Assembly (NCBI GenBank): GCA_902761975.1
Contig: CACWMG010000014.1
Coordinates: 1-32,865 of the forward strand
Direction: 5' to 3'
Source: Candidatus Avelusimicrobium pecoris
Lineage (GTDB): Bacteria > Elusimicrobiota > Elusimicrobia > Elusimicrobiales > Elusimicrobiaceae
Length of the DNA stretch: 32,865 nt
Part shown: positions 17,198 through 23,794 of the stretch, one piece after another
How positions within the stretch are numbered: the stretch's first letter is position 1
Layout: the number at the start of each line of letters is the position of its first letter
Notes under the pieces: generated by a model
What the model was told of the DNA's origin: nothing
The model's database searches: none
What the model saw: the letters and a program-made list of their open reading frames with translations, nothing else
Position numbers and translations under genes: made by a program

Positions 17198-17941
17198 TTA
17201 TATATATAAGCCGCCATTTACCGCCAGTACGTGCCCGGTAATATAAGAGGCGTCTTCACTGGCCAAAAACAAAACTGCTTTGGCGATATCCTGCGCGGTG
17301 GCAAAGCGTTTAAGCGGAATATTTTCCTGCGCTTTGGCTTTGACCTCGTCAGGTAAAGCATCCGTCATAGCCGTTTGTACAAACCCCGGCGTAACGGCGT
17401 TCACGCGGACCCCGCGCGAACCAAATTCTTTGGCAAACGTTTTAGTTAGCCCAATTACCCCGGCTTTGCTAGCCACATAATTGGCTTGGCCCGGGTTGCC
17501 CATTTCCCCCACCACGGAGGAAATATTTACAAGGTTGCCGCTACGTTTTTTAAACATCACTTTTAAAGCGGCTTTACTCATTAAAAAAGTGCCTTTTAAA
17601 TTTACGTTAATGACCGCGTCAAAATCGGCCTCGCTCATACGCACGGTTAAATTATCTTTCGTGATGCCGGCGTTATTAACAAGCACGTCTAGTTGACCAA
17701 ATTCTTTAAGCGTATTGGCTACAAAACTTTCACAATTTTCGCTGTTGGCAATATTTACTACTTGCGTATATACCTTACCGCCAAAAGCCGCTAATTTTGC
17801 GGCCGCTTCCGGCAGGCCGGCTTCGTGGCTGGCACAAATAGCCAGGTTGGCCCCGGCCTTAGCAAACTCCTCTGCAATGGCAAAGCCAATCCCGCGGGTA
17901 GCCCCGGTAATCATTACGGTTTTTCCGGTAAAATTAGCCAT
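17198..17941 (-). CDS. fabG: 3-oxoacyl-[acyl-carrier-protein] reductase
   Basis: 247 residues. Short-chain dehydrogenase that reduces 3-ketoacyl-ACP with NADPH in fatty-acid elongation. The Rossmann motif TGATRGIG is at 13-20, NNAG at 89-92 and the catalytic Ser-Tyr-Lys set at S142, Y155 and K159 (NISSVVGEMGNPGQANYVASKAG). The C-terminus SYITGHVLAVNGGLYI is typical. The start codon shares one base with the plsX stop (TAATG), so the pair is coupled. fabH and fabD, often between plsX and fabG, are not here. Confidence 0.97.
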   Translation of the reverse strand: MANFTGKTVMITGATRGIGFAIAEEFAKAGANLAICASHEAGLPEAAAKLAAFGGKVYTQVVNIANSENCESFVANTLKEFGQLDVLVNNAGITKDNLTVRMSEADFDAVINVNLKGTFLMSKAALKVMFKKRSGNLVNISSVVGEMGNPGQANYVASKAGVIGLTKTFAKEFGSRGVRVNAVTPGFVQTAMTDALPDEVKAKAQENIPLKRFATAQDIAKAVLFLASEDASYITGHVLAVNGGLYI

Positions 17942-18984
17942 TAGTGATTCTCCTGGTGGATTTCTTGTTCCAGTTGGTCAAAGGTGGGTTTTAAGCTGGC
18001 CATTTTGGCGGCAATATCGCCAATAAAGTTTTTATCTACTAAGCGCGCCGCCGTTTTAAGCGCATTAAAAATAGCAAAATCGTTTGATTTCCCGTGTGAG
18101 ATAATCACTACCCCGTTCACTCCCACCAAGGGAGCCCCACCGTAACAATCCGGGTTGGTGTGGTTTTTAACCGCCTTAAAAGCACCTTTAGACAAGAGCG
18201 CCCCCAAAATAGCCAGCGGGCGTTTTTTTACTTCACGCTTAATCATTTGGATGATAGTTTTGGAAAGCCCTTCGGCCATTTTTAAAACGATATTTCCCAC
18301 AAAGCCGTCGCACACAATCACATCTGTGTCGCCGGTATTTACGTCGCGCCCTTCCACCGTACCTTTAAAGTTAATGCCAATCTCACGCATATGCGGCACG
18401 GTGTGTTTGACAAGCATATTGCCTTTGGTTTCTTCTTCGCCAATGGACAAAATCCCCACACTGGGCGCCGGAATATCAAACACTTTTTGCATATACGCAG
18501 AGCCCATTACCGCAAACTGTAGCAGATGAATGGGCTTACAATCGGCATTGGCCCCCCCGTCTAATAAAAGGCTCACCCCTTTATAAGTGGGCATGGGGGT
18601 AGCAATAGCGGGGCGTTGGACCCCTTTAATGCGGCCCAGGCCAAACAAGGCGGCCACCATTGCCGCGCCGGAATGACCCGCCGAAACAAAAGCGTCGGCC
18701 TCTTTTTTGCGCACTAATTCGGCGCAAACCACAATGCTGGCGTTTTTCTTTTGGCGGCATTCTTTGGCCGGTTCAGCACCCATATCAATCGTTTCGGGTG
18801 CGTGGACGATAGACACATGCGCGGGCACGTCGGCATGGCCGAGTTCCCGCAGTTCCTGACGTAGCACGTTCTCATCCCCCACCAGGATTACATCCAGGTT
18901 GAGTTTTTTAACGGCCTCAAGCGCCCCAAGTACATTGGGGCGCGCGCCAAAATCTCCGCCTAAAGCGTCCAAAGCTATTTTCAT
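17941..18984 (-). CDS. plsX: Phosphate acyltransferase PlsX
   Basis: 347 residues. Converts acyl-ACP plus phosphate to acyl-phosphate, the first step of phospholipid synthesis in the PlsX/PlsY pathway; a peripheral membrane enzyme. Family features: MKIALDALGGDFGARPNVLGALEA, PETIDMGAEPAKECRQKKNASI, VSAGHSGAAMVAALFGLGRIKGVQRPAIA, LLDGGANADCKPIHLLQFAVMGSAYM, GIEEETKG-type segment and CDGFVGNIVLKMAEGLSKT. rpmF ends 8 bases upstream; the rpmF-plsX-fabG order is classical. No clear Shine-Dalgarno. Confidence 0.97.
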   Translation of the reverse strand: MKIALDALGGDFGARPNVLGALEAVKKLNLDVILVGDENVLRQELRELGHADVPAHVSIVHAPETIDMGAEPAKECRQKKNASIVVCAELVRKKEADAFVSAGHSGAAMVAALFGLGRIKGVQRPAIATPMPTYKGVSLLLDGGANADCKPIHLLQFAVMGSAYMQKVFDIPAPSVGILSIGEEETKGNMLVKHTVPHMREIGINFKGTVEGRDVNTGDTDVIVCDGFVGNIVLKMAEGLSKTIIQMIKREVKKRPLAILGALLSKGAFKAVKNHTNPDCYGGAPLVGVNGVVIISHGKSNDFAIFNALKTAARLVDKNFIGDIAAKMASLKPTFDQLEQEIHQENH

Positions 18985-18992
18985 AGCGTTAC

Positions 18993-19196
18993 TTATTTAG
19001 CGGCCGGTTCTTCTTTGGTTTTTTGGGCCACTACCACACGGTCTTTGTAATACCCGCAAGAAGGGCACACGTTATGCGGCAAGCGTTTCGCGTGGCAGTT
19101 GGGGCATTCTACGAGCTGCGGAAGTTCCACGCCCGAGTTGTGCGATCTTCTCATATCCCGGCGGGAACGAGTGTGTTTTTTCTTCGGATTCGGCAT
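18993..19196 (-). CDS. rpmF: 50S ribosomal protein L32 (zinc form)
   Basis: 67 residues. The basic N-terminus MPNPKKKHTRSRRDMRRSHN is diagnostic. Four cysteines in two CxxC pairs (C31/C34 and C44/C47) form a zinc ribbon, so this is the zinc-binding paralogue. AGGAG lies about 8 bases before the ATG. Between DUF177 and plsX, a widely conserved arrangement. Confidence 0.98.
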   Translation of the reverse strand: MPNPKKKHTRSRRDMRRSHNSGVELPQLVECPNCHAKRLPHNVCPSCGYYKDRVVVAQKTKEEPAAK

Positions 19197-19240
19197 TCTT
19201 GATACTCCTATATTTCGTAAAAATTCGGTACGAACTTTAC

Positions 19241-19732
19241 TTATTTAAATTTACCTTTTAATACAGCAAAAGGCGACAAATTTTCCGGCTTACACCCACA
19301 GGGCCCGTCGTTAAGGTCGTGGCCACACTGGGGGCAAAGCCCTTTACAAGTTTCGCTACACAGAAAACGGATGTCTTCCGTAAGCGCGAGGGTTTGTCTT
19401 ACCACATACATTATATCAATTATTTCTGTTTTGGTGCTATAAGTTTCAGTAAAATCTTCACTAAATGGTTGCGTAACGTGTTTTAAACAGCGGGCACACT
19501 CCACTTCGCGCTCGCCGGAGATTTTACCCACCACAATAATTTCTTTGGGCGTAACGGAAAAAGAAAGTTCCACGGCGGCCTTGGTAATTTGATTGGGGGC
19601 TTGCAACACGCCGGCAAAGTTTTCGGCTTGCAGTTGGGCCGAGCAATTAAAATTGCCCAGGCGGATTAAATCGTGCGTTTTAAATTTTAAATCTTGCGGA
19701 ACATCAAAGTCCGCATAGTTTGAAGATGTCAT
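19241..19732 (-). CDS. DUF177 (YceD) family protein
   Basis: 163 residues from the ATG at 19732. A GTG at 19768 extends the frame by 12 residues, but it would lie upstream of the predicted transcription start and overlap a terminator hairpin, so I prefer the ATG. Family signatures: VECARCLKHVTQPFSEDFTETYS, the zinc-like cluster CSETCKGLCPQCGHDLNDGPCGC, and the C-terminal SPFAVLKGKFK. YceD proteins are found next to rpmF across bacteria and plants and are linked to 23S rRNA accumulation or processing, in line with rpmF here. First gene of the cluster; the start has no Shine-Dalgarno and looks leaderless. Confidence 0.92.
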   Translation of the reverse strand: MTSSNYADFDVPQDLKFKTHDLIRLGNFNCSAQLQAENFAGVLQAPNQITKAAVELSFSVTPKEIIVVGKISGEREVECARCLKHVTQPFSEDFTETYSTKTEIIDIMYVVRQTLALTEDIRFLCSETCKGLCPQCGHDLNDGPCGCKPENLSPFAVLKGKFK

Positions 19733-19739
19733 ATAAGTT

Positions 19740-19748
19740 ATTTTAGCA
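19740..19748 (-). promoter_or_regulatory. Promoter of the DUF177-rpmF-plsX cluster (leaderless)
   Basis: Minus-strand TTTGCTAAAAT: TAAAAT at 19740-19745 with a TGC extension at 19746-19748. It ends 7 bases before the ATG at 19732, with no room for a Shine-Dalgarno. -35 is weak. Confidence 0.5.
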
Positions 19749-19757
19749 AATTTAGAA

Positions 19758-19781
19758 GGGCCGGACACAACGGCCCGGCCC
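19758..19781 (-). terminator. Hairpin, probable terminator of the secreted-protein gene
   Basis: GGGCCGG (19758-19764) pairs with CCGGCCC (19775-19781), 10-base loop. On the minus strand it follows the gene ending at 19803 and is trailed by TTCTAAATTT, a poor T-tract. It directly precedes the DUF177 promoter. Confidence 0.55.
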
Positions 19782-19802
19782 TAAACACGGTATTTTGTCA
19801 AT

Positions 19803-20834
19803 CTATTGAATGGAACCTGTTCCCATTGGGTCCAGTTTATTGTAAAACTGGAGCAACTGGTTAATATAATCATCCGTGATGGTCTGCGGAGTTGTCAGCT
19901 GCTGTTCTACCAATGTAGCGGCCTTTTCAGCATTTTCGGCCGGGTCTATGATTTCTTCCGGCTGTGCTTTCCAGGCTTTGTCTTGCAACAGTACTTGATG
20001 CCACGCACGTTCCTGCGCCGCTTCGTCTTCGTCAAGAATAACTCTTTCCTCTGTCGTTCGGGCGTCAGTAGTAACGGCGTTCTTTGTTATTTTTTGAGCT
20101 TTTTGTTGCTTATCATTTCCAAACAATTGTTCATAGCGTCGGAATAGAGAAATTTTTTCTCTTACCTGGGGCATGAACTTATAATAATTTCTTAAAGTTC
20201 TTATATCATTAGACGCAGCCAGTCTTAGATTTCTAGCTTCTATATCATCATTTACAGTTGGAAGTTTGTTGTTATGCGTACGGACATATTCTTCCAATTT
20301 GGTTAAATGAGTTTCTGCCGATTCAATGCGGTTTTGTAATACCTCTACGAGATCTATCTGCCGATCCATTTCTCTTATACGTTTCCGATTACCAATAAAC
20401 TCTGCATAACGATGATAAAAATCTTCATAAAAAGCTTCACAAAAAGCTCTATAATCCTCCGGATTTCCCCAACATCTTCCTCTTTTTAAATAAGCCAAAT
20501 CATCAATTATTTGTTCTCGAACGTTACCCAACGGTTTATTATGTGTACGGGCATATTCTTCCAATTTATTCAAGTTGATTCTCAATCTTGCAATGCGTTC
20601 TTCCACAATTAATTTTTTCGCTACTTGGCGTTCTACCGCAACAGCTACATTCGGGCGTACCACAGGCATGGCAAAACCCGTCCGTACCGTCGTTGGCAGT
20701 TCCGGTTTTACTACATAAGGAACGGCTTTAGCGCCCTTTATAGCTTGTGGCACATATCTTAATTTTTGGGCGTGCGTACTAACCGCGCAAGCCCCGGTGA
20801 TTAAAACGGCAATGAGTAATTTAAGTATTTTCAT
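19803..20834 (-). CDS. Secreted helical protein with THN repeats, unknown function
   Basis: 343 residues from the ATG at 20834; a TTG start upstream (20858) would add eight non-hydrophobic residues before the signal. A Sec signal (1-22, MKILKLLIAVLITGACAVSTHA|Q) is likely; the cysteine at 16 is not in a good lipobox. The body is charged and helical with coiled-coil character. Two copies of KLEEYxRTHN(N)KxLP occur 89 residues apart (about 90-103 and 179-192), each following a helix, so it contains an internal duplication. C121 and C132 lie in one tyrosine-rich segment. The tail is Gln/acidic-rich. I recognise no domain. A -10-like TATACT sits 8 bases before the ATG with no Shine-Dalgarno, and a terminator hairpin follows, so it is probably monocistronic. 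Confidence 0.7.
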   Translation of the reverse strand: MKILKLLIAVLITGACAVSTHAQKLRYVPQAIKGAKAVPYVVKPELPTTVRTGFAMPVVRPNVAVAVERQVAKKLIVEERIARLRINLNKLEEYARTHNKPLGNVREQIIDDLAYLKRGRCWGNPEDYRAFCEAFYEDFYHRYAEFIGNRKRIREMDRQIDLVEVLQNRIESAETHLTKLEEYVRTHNNKLPTVNDDIEARNLRLAASNDIRTLRNYYKFMPQVREKISLFRRYEQLFGNDKQQKAQKITKNAVTTDARTTEERVILDEDEAAQERAWHQVLLQDKAWKAQPEEIIDPAENAEKAATLVEQQLTTPQTITDDYINQLLQFYNKLDPMGTGSIQ

Positions 20835-20869
20835 ACACTTATAGTATAAAGTGTACAACTCAAACCGCC

Positions 20870-20909
20870 AGGGCCCTTGGACCCAATTTGAAATAGGTCC
20901 TTAGGCCCT
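20870..20909. repeat. Imperfect inverted repeat upstream of the secreted-protein gene
   Basis: AGGGCC (20870-20875) pairs with GGCCCT (20904-20909), and GGACC (20879-20883) with GGTCC (20896-20900), separated by small mismatches. No T-tract follows on either strand. It could be an operator, an RNA hairpin after the MATE gene, or a repeat remnant. Confidence 0.5.
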
Positions 20910-20921
20910 ATTTATAAAAAG

Positions 20922-21023
20922 GGTGTCATGCTGATGAAAATCAGCATCTTCAACGCTTGTTGTTTCATAAACAGCAACGGCAACATCCAGCGTGGAAGAT
21001 CCTAAATCAAGTTCAGGATGACC
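20922..21023. repeat. REP/MITE-like element folding into nested stems
   Basis: About 100 bases with matching ends: GTCAT-x-CTGA (20925-20934) against TCAG-x-ATGAC (21013-21022). Inside, ATCTTC-x-ACGC (from 20946) pairs with GCGT-x-GAAGAT (to 21000), and TTGTTG with CAGCAA. An alternative 8-bp hairpin ATGCTGAT-GAAA-ATCAGCAT lies at the left end. Arms of this GTCATxCTGA/TCAGGATGAC kind are known from small interspersed repeats in several bacterial phyla. It touches the MATE stop codon (21024-21026). Confidence 0.65.
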
Positions 21024-22379
21024 TTAATGAGTAAATGCTTTGTTTTGCCATTTGCGGCTACGCCAACGGCGTTCAAATACGGCGGCGCGGATAAGTTCAT
21101 CTAGCGTCATGGCTAGCCAAATACCCACCAGTCCCCAACCAAGCCCAATACCTAGCACATAGGAAAGCAACGTCGCCACGCCCCACATCACAATGACTCC
21201 CGTCCAAAACGGAAAGAAAACATCCCCGGACGCAATTAAAGAATTCACTGCCGTAATGTTCACGGCACGTCCAATTTCCAAAATTACATCCACCCATAGC
21301 ACCAAGCACCCCAGGCGCACCACCTCGGGGTTTTGGGATAAAAACCCAAAAATCTGCCGCCCGAAAAGAGCCGTCAAAAGTGAAATACACATACTTATAA
21401 TCAGTGCCCAACGGATAGAATATTTTTCAATGGAAAACGCCGCCCGGTTGCGTGCGCGCCCCACTAAGTGTCCAATGGTAATGGATGCCCCGTGCCCAAT
21501 GGCAATGGCAAACACGTAGGAAAACATCACAATATGCATGGTATATGTGCGGGCTGTCAGGGCCGCTGTGCCAAGTAGTACGGTAAAATACGTAATCACT
21601 ACTTGCGATAAATCGTACGACAAGTTTTCCCCCGCCCCCGGCAAGCCGACAACAAGCAAATTTTTAAGTTTATCCCACGGGAACGGTTTAAAGTATTTTA
21701 AGGGCGGCACCGGCGACACCTTGGCAAACAAAATCCACGTCAGTAGCACCACCGCCACCAACCGGCACAGCAGGGTGGAAATCCCCGCCCCCACAATGCC
21801 CAAGCGCGGCAATCCCGCGTGCCCAAAAATTAAAAAGTAGTTCCCTATTACATTGATGATGTTAATAAGTAGAGCCACCCACATGGGGTAATAGGCTTTG
21901 TTATGGCTACGCAAAATAGCGCCCAGCGTTAAAATTACCGCCAAGAAAACCGAACTTCCCCCTACTAGCCCCATATACGGCAACCCGTACGTAAATAGGT
22001 GCTCTTTAAGGCCCATCACATGGAGTAATTGCGGTGCAAAGCAATACAACCCCGCACTCACTATCACTCCCAAAAGCAGGTTCACTAACAAAGACACGCC
22101 AATGACTTGTTGCACATTTTTTTCCTGTCGTGCCCCTAAGTATTGCGCACACAATACCGACGTGCCTATCGTAGTAATCACATATACCAAACAAATTAAA
22201 AATACCACTTGATTCACCACCCCGCTAGCCGCTACAGCGTCGTCAGAAAACCGGCTCAGCATAAACACGTCCGTCGCGCCGGTAAGCATGAGGAGAAGCG
22301 TTTCAAAAAAAATCGGGTTAGTTAAATGGAAAAGTTGCCCGCGCAATAATTTAGTTTGGGGGGTTGTAACAAGTTTCAT
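21024..22379 (-). CDS. MATE-family multidrug/cation efflux transporter
   Basis: 451 residues, twelve hydrophobic segments, normal length for MATE/DinF-like antiporters, which export cationic drugs or metabolites using Na+ or H+ gradients. Typical start region FFETLLLMLTGATDVFMLSRFSDDAVAASGVVNQV and repeated half-domain ALTARTYTMHIVMFSYVFAIAIGHGASITIGHLVGRARN. The substrate cannot be inferred. The ATG at 22379 has no Shine-Dalgarno; a perfect TATAAT ends 6 bases upstream. It diverges from the secreted repeat-protein genes. Confidence 0.93.
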   Translation of the reverse strand: MKLVTTPQTKLLRGQLFHLTNPIFFETLLLMLTGATDVFMLSRFSDDAVAASGVVNQVVFLICLVYVITTIGTSVLCAQYLGARQEKNVQQVIGVSLLVNLLLGVIVSAGLYCFAPQLLHVMGLKEHLFTYGLPYMGLVGGSSVFLAVILTLGAILRSHNKAYYPMWVALLINIINVIGNYFLIFGHAGLPRLGIVGAGISTLLCRLVAVVLLTWILFAKVSPVPPLKYFKPFPWDKLKNLLVVGLPGAGENLSYDLSQVVITYFTVLLGTAALTARTYTMHIVMFSYVFAIAIGHGASITIGHLVGRARNRAAFSIEKYSIRWALIISMCISLLTALFGRQIFGFLSQNPEVVRLGCLVLWVDVILEIGRAVNITAVNSLIASGDVFFPFWTGVIVMWGVATLLSYVLGIGLGWGLVGIWLAMTLDELIRAAVFERRWRSRKWQNKAFTH

Positions 22380-22385
22380 AGATAT

Positions 22386-22391
22386 ATTATA
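22386..22391 (-). promoter_or_regulatory. -10 box of the MATE gene, leaderless
   Basis: Minus-strand TATAAT exactly 6 bases before the ATG at 22379; the -35 region is poor. Transcription should start at or next to the start codon. Confidence 0.5.
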
Positions 22392-22451
22392 TAAAAGGTG
22401 GGTGCCGCCAAACTATGCCCACATAAAATTACACACCATTTTCACAAAAAG

Positions 22452-22460
22452 TGCTACAAT
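22452..22460 (+). promoter_or_regulatory. Extended -10 promoter of the secreted repeat-protein pair
   Basis: TGCTACAAT (TACAAT at 22455-22460, TGC at 22452-22454), weak -35. AAAGGAG follows at about 22474-22480 before the ATG at 22489. Confidence 0.6.
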
Positions 22461-22488
22461 AAAGAAAACTTTTAAAGGAGCAACGTAT

Positions 22489-23055
22489 ATGAAAAAACTA
22501 CTTCTACTCATGGTGTTGGTATTAGGTTTTGTAGTTCCGGCTAGCGCCTATCCGCAGGTGGGTAATTTCAAGTTATCCCTCTGGGATAATACAGCAGTAG
22601 CCATTCCTCACAACTATATTCAAAACATTGAAGGGGTAGATTTGGGTATCGGTTCACACTCCTACAATGTTACCGGTTTTCAATGGGATTTAATTTGGGC
22701 CGAGACCCAGTATTTAACGGGTGTAAGCTGGGCCTTTGGGATTAGCAAAACGACCCAAGCCAAAGGGGTACAATGGGCCTTTGTCACCATGGCCGAAGAT
22801 ATGACCGGCGTACAACTGGGCGGCGTCAATATGGCCACTAACACAACCGGGGTACAATTTGGCGGGGTCAATATGTCCCACCGCTCTATCGTTGGGGCGC
22901 AAGTAGGTTTTTACAACCAAGCCGAATATATTAACGGCGTGCAATTTGGGTTTGTCAACTATGCCAAATATATTTACGGTTTGCAATTAGGTATTTTCAA
23001 CATTGCCGAAAACGGCTACTTACCCGCCATGGTATTTATTAACGGACGTTTTTAA
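22489..23055 (+). CDS. Secreted VQxGxVN-repeat protein (LA_2272-like), copy 1
   Basis: 188 residues from the ATG at 22489, chosen for its AAAGGAG and signal peptide; the frame is open further upstream but that part lies before the promoter. Signal peptide MKKLLLLMVLVLGFVVPASA|Y. Mature part: a conserved head FKLSLWDNTAVAIPHNYIQNIEGVDLGIGS, then about six 18-20 residue repeats of type GVQ(W/L/F)GxVNxAxxxxG, ending in GYLPAMVFINGRF. The pattern resembles the LA_2272 family of surface repeat proteins and suggests a repetitive beta structure on the cell surface or in the outer membrane. Function unknown. A paralogue follows 31 bases downstream in the same operon. Confidence 0.8.
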   Translation: MKKLLLLMVLVLGFVVPASAYPQVGNFKLSLWDNTAVAIPHNYIQNIEGVDLGIGSHSYNVTGFQWDLIWAETQYLTGVSWAFGISKTTQAKGVQWAFVTMAEDMTGVQLGGVNMATNTTGVQFGGVNMSHRSIVGAQVGFYNQAEYINGVQFGFVNYAKYIYGLQLGIFNIAENGYLPAMVFINGRF

Positions 23056-23086
23056 GAAGTTATATAATTAAGGAGAAACAAACTAA

Positions 23087-23605
23087 ATGAAAAAAATCGT
23101 AGTCTTGTTGGCTGCTTTACTCGTGGCCGCGCCTGTATTTGCAGGCAATACCGGATACGTCAAATTGTCCCTCTGGGATAATATTGCCGTAGCCGTACCG
23201 AACAACATCCACAACATTACCGGGTTGGATTTAGGTATTGGTTCTAAAGCCGACACCGTGGACGGCGTTCAGTTTGACTTCATCTATGGCGATGCCCATA
23301 AAGTGCGCGGTGTAAAGTTTGGCCTGGTAGATACGGCTGATATCGTATATGGTATCCAAGGTGGTTTAGTATCCATCAACAACGGCAAAATGCAAGGGTT
23401 GCAAGATGGCTACATCAACTGGTCCGACGGCCAAGTAATCGGTGTACAATGGGGTTTAGTCAACGTAGCTAACCGCATGACCGGTGTACAATTTGGTTTA
23501 GTCAACTATGCCAAACAATTGGAAAACGGCTTACAACTGGGTTTAGTGAACATTGCTAAAAACGGTTGGTTGCCGGTAATGATCATTGTGAACGGCCGCT
23601 TCTAA
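23087..23605 (+). CDS. Secreted VQxGxVN-repeat protein (LA_2272-like), copy 2
   Basis: 172 residues. Signal peptide MKKIVVLLAALLVAAPVFA|G. Shares the head YVKLSLWDNIAVAVPNNIHNITGLDLGIGS and the tail GLQLGLVNIAKNGWLPVMIIVNGRF with the upstream gene; the middle repeats (GVQFDFIY, GVKFGLVDTAD, GIQGGLVSI, GLQDGYINW, GVQWGLVNVA, GVQFGLVNYA) differ more. A tandem duplication with divergence in the exposed repeats is the likely origin. AAGGAG lies about 11 bases before the ATG. Ends at a strong terminator. Confidence 0.8.
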   Translation: MKKIVVLLAALLVAAPVFAGNTGYVKLSLWDNIAVAVPNNIHNITGLDLGIGSKADTVDGVQFDFIYGDAHKVRGVKFGLVDTADIVYGIQGGLVSINNGKMQGLQDGYINWSDGQVIGVQWGLVNVANRMTGVQFGLVNYAKQLENGLQLGLVNIAKNGWLPVMIIVNGRF

Positions 23606-23625
23606 TTTAGTATCAGTTAGATGCA

Positions 23626-23656
23626 AAACCGTCCCTCTTGTAGGGGCGGTTTTTTT
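23626..23656 (+). terminator. Rho-independent terminator overlapping the rpsB promoter
   Basis: AAACCGTCCCT (23626-23636), 5-base loop, AGGGGCGGTTT (23642-23652), then more T. The rpsB -35 box lies in its loop and right arm. Confidence 0.88.
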
Positions 23657-23666
23657 ATGCTATAAT
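23638..23666 (+). promoter_or_regulatory. rpsB promoter
   Basis: TTGTAG (23638-23643), 17-base spacer, perfect TATAAT (23661-23666) with TGC extension. The spacer is the T-tract and right arm of the preceding terminator. Expected start about 23673, leaving a leader of about 122 bases. Confidence 0.75.
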
Positions 23667-23672
23667 TTCTAT

Positions 23673-23794
23673 AGGTGAAACTGAGCGGCAGGGCGCAACC
23701 TGTTCGTAAATTCAAGCCCATGCCGACGTCACCCAGGCAACTGCCACCAAGGTATCCTCTACCTTAATTTAGGCACGCGCCACAGGAGAAAAAC
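23673..23794 (+). promoter_or_regulatory. Structured 5' leader of rpsB
   Basis: The leader can fold into nested stems: GGTGA (23674-23678) with TCACC (23729-23733) enclosing CGGCAGGGC (23686-23694) with GCCC-A-TGCCG (23716-23725). A second hairpin, AAGGTA (23749-23754) with TACCTT (23760-23765), follows. An alternative pairing exists (GGCAG 23687-23691 with CTGCC 23741-23745; CCTG 23699-23702 with CAGG 23734-23737). The TCCT in the second loop could pair with AGGA of the Shine-Dalgarno (23784-23787). This suits a ribosomal-protein autoregulatory leader, possibly bound by S2. I do not recognise a known riboswitch. Confidence 0.5.

Noticed and set aside
23675-23767. 30-codon GTG-started frame in the rpsB leader (possible leader peptide)
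   Set aside because: No Shine-Dalgarno, and the same bases form strong nested stems; RNA structure explains the region better.
23673-23794. SAM or cobalamin riboswitch in the rpsB leader
   Set aside because: A GGCAAC...CCAAGGT stretch recalls SAM-I, but the other conserved core elements are missing and the downstream gene does not fit.
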